Of a stretch of DNA of 64,000 nt, positions 58,931 through 64,000 are shown in pieces; position 1 is the first letter of the stretch; every line of letters starts with the position of its first letter. Below the pieces are notes generated by a model that had not been told where the DNA came from, did not search any database, and was given only the letters and a program-made list of their open reading frames with translations. The DNA lies in NCBI GenBank assembly GCA_010015675.1, contig ML976985.1, positions 1,189,576-1,253,575 on the forward strand. The letters are read 5' to 3'. The stretch comes from Byssothecium circinans. Lineage: Eukaryota > Ascomycota > Dothideomycetes > Pleosporales > Massarinaceae. The translations under genes and the position numbers were made by a program.

Positions 58931-61900
58931 TATATAAACTAGTACTTATAGCTAGGAAGTATTAAGCGTAACGTTTATATTAGATTAAGAATTAGATAAT
59001 AAATTAATAGGAGGATATACTCTATAAACTAGAAGGATATTAGAGGCACGCCCTTATAGAGCTATCTTAATATCTTTAAGGGGCATAATATATTAGAATA
59101 GCTAAGGGCGTATAACTATATAGCTTAGAACATAGCATAAATAGATAAGGATAGGCTATAGATATTACTAGATTAGTACTTAATAAAGGTTAGGAAGATA
59201 GTAATATAGTTTCCCTAATTTATAAAAAATAACTAGGAAGAGGTCTAGAGCAAAATAAAAGATAACTAGGAAGATATAGATATAGGGTATTACTATAGTA
59301 CTTACGCGTACCTTAAGACCTATATTAATAAATACGTAAAATACCTACTACCTATTATAGAGTACTATACTAATATATCTATCTACTTTACTAATTATAT
59401 TACTACTAGCTAGGTTATAGAATAGAAGAAAGGGTAGTATTACTTTTAAGGCCTTAGCTAATAAAATAAGGAAATAGTAATATTCTATATACTAGAATCT
59501 AACTAGCTAAAAGGAGAGACTATTAATACCTATAAGATTTATAAATATATAAAGAGTATAGTAAAGTAGCGTACTAGCTTCTATAAGTACTAAGAGAAGA
59601 AGAGCATTATTAAAGTATAGTAGCTTAAGAATATAGTTAAGAAAGAAATAACCTACTAGCCTCTTATATACTAAGAGCTAACACGCCATAATAAGCTATC
59701 TTTATTAAAGCTAGAAAAGCTATAATCCTTAAAGGTTAACCTAGACTTAAAGTATTTAGTTAACTAATTTAAAGGCCTAAATTTAGATACTACCTTAGTC
59801 TTCTAGTTTACTAACTAAAGCTATATTAAGCTATATCTTTAAAATCCTAAAAACTATGCCTACTTCCTAACTTATTTTATTAGTCCTTATTATTAGCAAG
59901 AAAGGATAAGCTAGTAAAGTCACCCGCTATAAATAAATTAAAAGAATAATAGATTATAGTCTACATAGAAGTAAGGTAATAATTAGCCCTAGTAAGCTTT
60001 ATAGTATTTTAGGTATAAGAGTACTAATTACGCTATTAAGGATTATATAGACCTACTAGATAATAACTAATACTAGTACTATAGCTTACATAATTGAAGA
60101 TTTAGTTAGGTTAAAGGGGGACCTATAAGGTATAGTATTACATAGCAGCTAAAGAATACTATTTCTATAAAGTTTAGAGTCCTAATAGATACTATTAATA
60201 ATTCTTCTATAAGGTATATAAAGACTAGGCTACGTAGCTACCTAAGAAGAGTAACTTTATTAAAGTTATAAACGTAGATACTAGCTAGATATAAGATAAT
60301 ATAATAATACTAATAACTAACTAGGATAAGTAATTCTTCTACCTAGTTAAAGAAGTCTTTAACTTTAATCTAGTAAATAGAAATTACATTATTCTCTAAT
60401 TATAATATAAGGCGTTACCCACCTAATAGTTAGCACCTAGAAATAAAGCTAGGTAGGCTCCTTTAGGCTCTACCCTATAAACTTAAGTTAAAAGATATAA
60501 GTAATAAGAGTAGTATTAGCGCGCTAAGTAAGAAAGAGACCTATTAATTAATTAAATCTAGTATAGAATTAACTCTAACTTACTAAAAACTACCTAGCTA
60601 CTTAAAGATAAAAGCTAATAGAATTCTTCCTTTAACTATATAAACCTACCTTATATTACTAATAGAAGAGTATAGTTTATAGTAACTAATAAGGAATCTA
60701 TTAAGAATACTATTAATATAACTACTAACTAGACCCTTATTACTACGCTAACCTAAGAAGTTAAAGGCCTTACTATTAGAAACCTTTCTACTTACCCTAC
60801 TTTTAAAAAGCCTCTTTAGGAGCTACTATAGAAAAGAGCTTCTAGAGATGCTACTAAACTATATATATAGGCTAGAGTTACTAAAATAAATATAGTTAAA
60901 ACTTTCTTAAATATAACTATATATAGTAGTTGCTATAGTAATAACTCTAGATTTCTTCTTTAATTAAACGCTACTAGGTGCACCTAGTAGCCTCTTATGA
61001 GATAAAATATAACTAATATTACTTTAGTAACTACTACTAAGCCTACTATAGAGTATATCGTAATTATATACTATAGTTTAAATTTATTAAGGGCTACTTA
61101 AATTAATAGGACTAGTAACCTATATAATAAAAACTAGGACTAACTAACTAAGGATAACTACTACTAGCATGATAGAGATAGTAGCTACGTTATTACGTTA
61201 AATAAGCTACTATAAGTATAGGCTGCTATTAATAGTAATTAAGTTAGGTATCTTATTAACACTAGGTTAATAATTAACCTAATAAGGGAATTAGCTATAA
61301 ATGCCCTATAACTCTTATATAAGGTTAGAGATAGGTCTAATAGTCTAATTATAGCTAATAGCTAATAAACTATATTTATAGGTACTGTATTTAACGTTCC
61401 TGTAACTAATAGCTTAATAATAACGCTTACCTATTTCTAGCTTATTAAGAACTTAAGTAGATCTATTATCCTTAGGGTCCCTTAGTATACTTTAACTTAG
61501 ATATCTCTCTAGTTTAATACTATAAGAAGAATTAGCTACTAGATTATTTCCTTAAATAGAGATTATAATATTATATTTATAGCTACCTAACTAACTAGTT
61601 TAGCTCCTTACTATTAAATGTAGCTACTAGCTAGTATATCAATTAGTAGGCTAGTAAAAAGAGAGGGCTATACTTTAGTAGATAAACTTATAGAGCGAAT
61701 AAGCTACCTATTATATAATATAGTATATTTAAATAAGCTTAAAGTCTTAGTGCTTAATTCTTACCTAAGCCTTCTAGCCTAGCTAGACTAAAAAGACCTT
61801 AGGGAATAGGTATAGATTACTAATAGGATAAATAATAGTAATTTTAAAAGCGCTGTATTAGCTATTACTAAATATAATAAGCTAATAGGCAAAATAGACG

Positions 61901-63763
61901 CTAAAAATAAGGATAAAGCCTATAAGCTTCTTATCTCTAGCTTATAGTAATAATTATAGCGCACCTTATAGAGTATAGAATTATTAGTAATAATACTTAA
62001 ATTAGCGCTATAATAAGAAAGGCACTTTAAAATGCCTTATAATGTATACTATTCTAAGGTAAATACTATATATAAGTAAGTAGGAGTAAAGATTTAGCTT
62101 ATTAATAAACTATAACTATCTTAGCCTATAGAGTTTAGGGATCCCTTTTAAAAGAAAACTATAATTAAAGTATAGCTATTATGTGATAGCCTTTATAGGC
62201 TAGATATTAGGCTATATAATTATTTATTTAAAAAGCAATATTTACCTTTTCCTAAAGGAACCTAGCTAACTCTAGAATAAATTAGGACTATAAATATTAA
62301 GGAGGAGCTATAGCTATTAGAAAAGAAGATACTCCTATAAGTACTACTAAATTAAAAATTAGCTATTATATATACTTTTTATAAAATCTAGCTAAATTCA
62401 CCTATTAGTTTTACTACTATATAAAATTAAAATAAAGCCTTACTAGGCGTAGTAAGTTAGGGTATTTAACTACCTAAAAAGCTAAAAGTAGAAGCTACTA
62501 AGATATTTAATAAGTAGATCTAGTAAGGGATACTAGAAATATATAATAGCTAGTACTAAAATCTATAGTTTATAGTTGTTGGACTGAACAATACTTGACT
62601 GTCTTGGACGGTTTAGTACCGTTCTGGTCTAGCGTCAGCCCTTCGCCTATATAGCCTCATCTCCTAAGCTCCTTTGCTCAACACGCAATACATCCTTTTC
62701 TCACACTTGCTCTCGGGTCTCTACTGTCCAACAATAGTCCCTAAGAAAGATAAAGGATATTAGTTAATTAATAATACTTAGAAAATTAACTTAGTAACTA
62801 TCTAGAATATAAATCTACTACTATATACTAATAATTTCCTAGAGAAATTTATAAGGTGTAGTATTCTTATACTAATAGACTATTTCTTTAGATATAACTA
62901 AATAGAACTCTATATAGATAGTAGAGATATTATAGCTTCTTATAGACTATAAGGCCTAGTTTCGTAATATACCCTACCTATAAGAGTTATAAACGCACTA
63001 GCTACGTTTCTATAGGTAATTATAAAGATATTATTTAACTATATACTATATAATTACTTACCTTTTATTAATAATATATATATTAGAGGCCTAAAAACTA
63101 ACTACTACTAATAAGAAGTACTACTAGGAATTTAGTAGTTTATCTTTAAGTACCTTTAGTAAATAGACTATATTTTTATAAATATTAAATAAGCTAGCTT
63201 AATAGTCTTAGGAACTAAGTACTTTTAGGAATTTAAAAAAATTAAGGTTATAAGTTATAATGTTAATTCTAATAGTTACTACCTTTAGAAGAAGAAGGTT
63301 ATTAAAATTATTAATTAGCCTAAATATAAGAATATTACTAAAGTCTATATATTCCTAGGTATTTATATTTATTACTAAATCTAGATTTTCTACTTTATAA
63401 TTATAGCTAAGCTTCTCTTTAAGCTCCTGTGATAAGAACAGGAATAGTAGTAAGAAGATACTTAGTAAATAGCTATAATTACGCTTAAGGAAGCTATTAC
63501 TATAGCCTTAGCCCTAGTTAGCCTTAACTATAAAGGTAGAAAGGTTTACCTTAGTATTAATATATTAGGTAAAGGTAGTAGAGTATTAATAGAGTAAGCA
63601 GGTACTAATAATAAGTAATACTTAATTTAATTTAAAAGCATGCTCTAGTTAATTAATAAAGCTAAATAGAATTCTATAAAATTAGAATACTACGCTATTC
63701 TCTAGGTACTAAAAAAGTTTAGAATCTAGCTTTATAAGATTTATTTTACTATTAAAATAGATA
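58931..63763 (+). mobile_element. Ty3/gypsy retrotransposon, plus strand, RIP-degraded
   Basis: Decayed gag-like sequence is followed by a pol region. In one reading from about 62,170: YNYLFKKQYLPFPKGT, then reverse transcriptase KKDKGYxLINNTxKIN (from about 62,742), the catalytic FIDD read as LPFINNIYI near 63,065, FLGIYIYY, and RNase H ALVSLNYKGRKVYLSINI near 63,520. Stops are RIP-type; both catalytic Asp residues became Asn by TpG-to-TpA. A solo copia LTR (62,577-62,733) sits just before KKDKGY, and a pogo element interrupts RNase H at 63,764. LTRs were not found and the left limit is approximate. Confidence 0.75.
62577..62733 (+). mobile_element. Solo copia LTR with ATAGT target duplication, almost free of RIP
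   Basis: 157 bp, TGTTGGAC...GTCCAACA with perfect inverted ends, flanked by ATAGT at 62,572-62,576 and 62,734-62,738. It belongs to the same LTR family as the two copia elements here but keeps normal CA, TG and CG content inside fully RIP-altered surroundings. It interrupts the reverse transcriptase of the plus-strand gypsy. Confidence 0.92.
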
Positions 63764-64000
63764 ACGTATTCTACTATTAAACCGCCTACACCATTAAACC
63801 GCTCATGATTCCTTGGCAACACTAACTCTATCTTCAACCCCAAAATGCCTCAACAATAAAGGTCTGAATGACTGTAACATGAAAGTAGACTACAGCTTAC
63901 CCTTAACGCATATAATAGAGGCCAATTTGAAAGCTATTAAAGCGCTGCTGTAGCCTTTAACGTTAAGCCTCGTGTCTTTACTAAACGCGCTAGAGGAATA
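63764..64000 (+). mobile_element. Left end of a little-mutated pogo-type transposon, cut by the window edge
   Basis: After a TA, ACGTATTCTACTATTAAAC begins a TIR whose sequence runs through CCTTGGCAACACTAAC at about 63,811-63,826. This is the unmutated form of the ends seen at 36,400 and 45,536. The following 170 bases match the 5' region of those elements (for example the GCTTACCCTTAA and CTGTAGCCTTTAACGTTAA words), with CA and TG retained. It is inserted in the RNase H region of the plus-strand gypsy. The transposase start may lie beyond the window. Confidence 0.8.

Noticed and set aside
1..64000. Secondary-metabolite or defence gene cluster
   Set aside because: No PKS, NRPS, P450, transporter set, NLR or similar genes are present; neighbours are housekeeping genes, F-box-like paralogues and transposons.

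Overview
This looks like nuclear DNA of a filamentous ascomycete. Genes carry short 46-147 nt GT..AG introns with CTAAC/CTGAC-type branch sites, core eukaryotic genes are present (exocyst SEC10, NUS1, ribosomal uS19 and P2, SPT2), and the repeats carry strong repeat-induced point mutation (RIP). An expanded family of 'SPLLRLPxE(I/L)R' F-box-like proteins and the AT-rich isochore suggest a Dothideomycete; that placement is inference. No tRNA, rRNA or CRISPR array was seen.

Layout. Positions 1-34 kb are the gene-bearing part. They hold the 3' end of an unknown gene, a solo copia LTR, a seven-bladed DUF346 propeller gene whose start codon is split by an intron, and a housekeeping block (sec10, nus1, rps15, rpp2, spt2). 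A 983-residue coiled-coil protein follows. Seven members of one 2EXR/DUF7730-type family are scattered through this part; six are gene models, two of them with suspect 5' ends, and one is an obvious pseudogene. A 6.0 kb hAT unit (24,619-30,619) with terminal inverted repeats (TIRs) and a perfect 8-bp target duplication interrupts the gene space. It holds two decayed transposases and an assembly gap of 425 N.

Positions 34.1-64 kb are a nested, RIP-degraded transposon block in which CpA and TpG are almost absent. It opens exactly at the LTR of a minus-strand Ty1/copia element (34,095-44,489) that carries two Fot1/pogo elements. Two more broken pogo copies follow. A minus-strand Ty3/gypsy chromovirus is split by a complete plus-strand copia (50,724-56,648; 158-bp LTRs, ATAGA target duplication). 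A plus-strand gypsy (about 58.9-63.8 kb) is interrupted by an almost unmutated solo copia LTR and by a fresh pogo end at the window edge. No intact host gene was found there.

How the genes relate. The housekeeping genes serve exocytosis (SEC10), dolichol synthesis and N-glycosylation (NUS1), translation (uS19, P2) and chromatin (SPT2); they look like ordinary neighbours, not a pathway. The accessory signal lies in the family expansion, the propeller gene and the layered transposon insertions, whose relative ages can be read from nesting, target duplications and degree of RIP.
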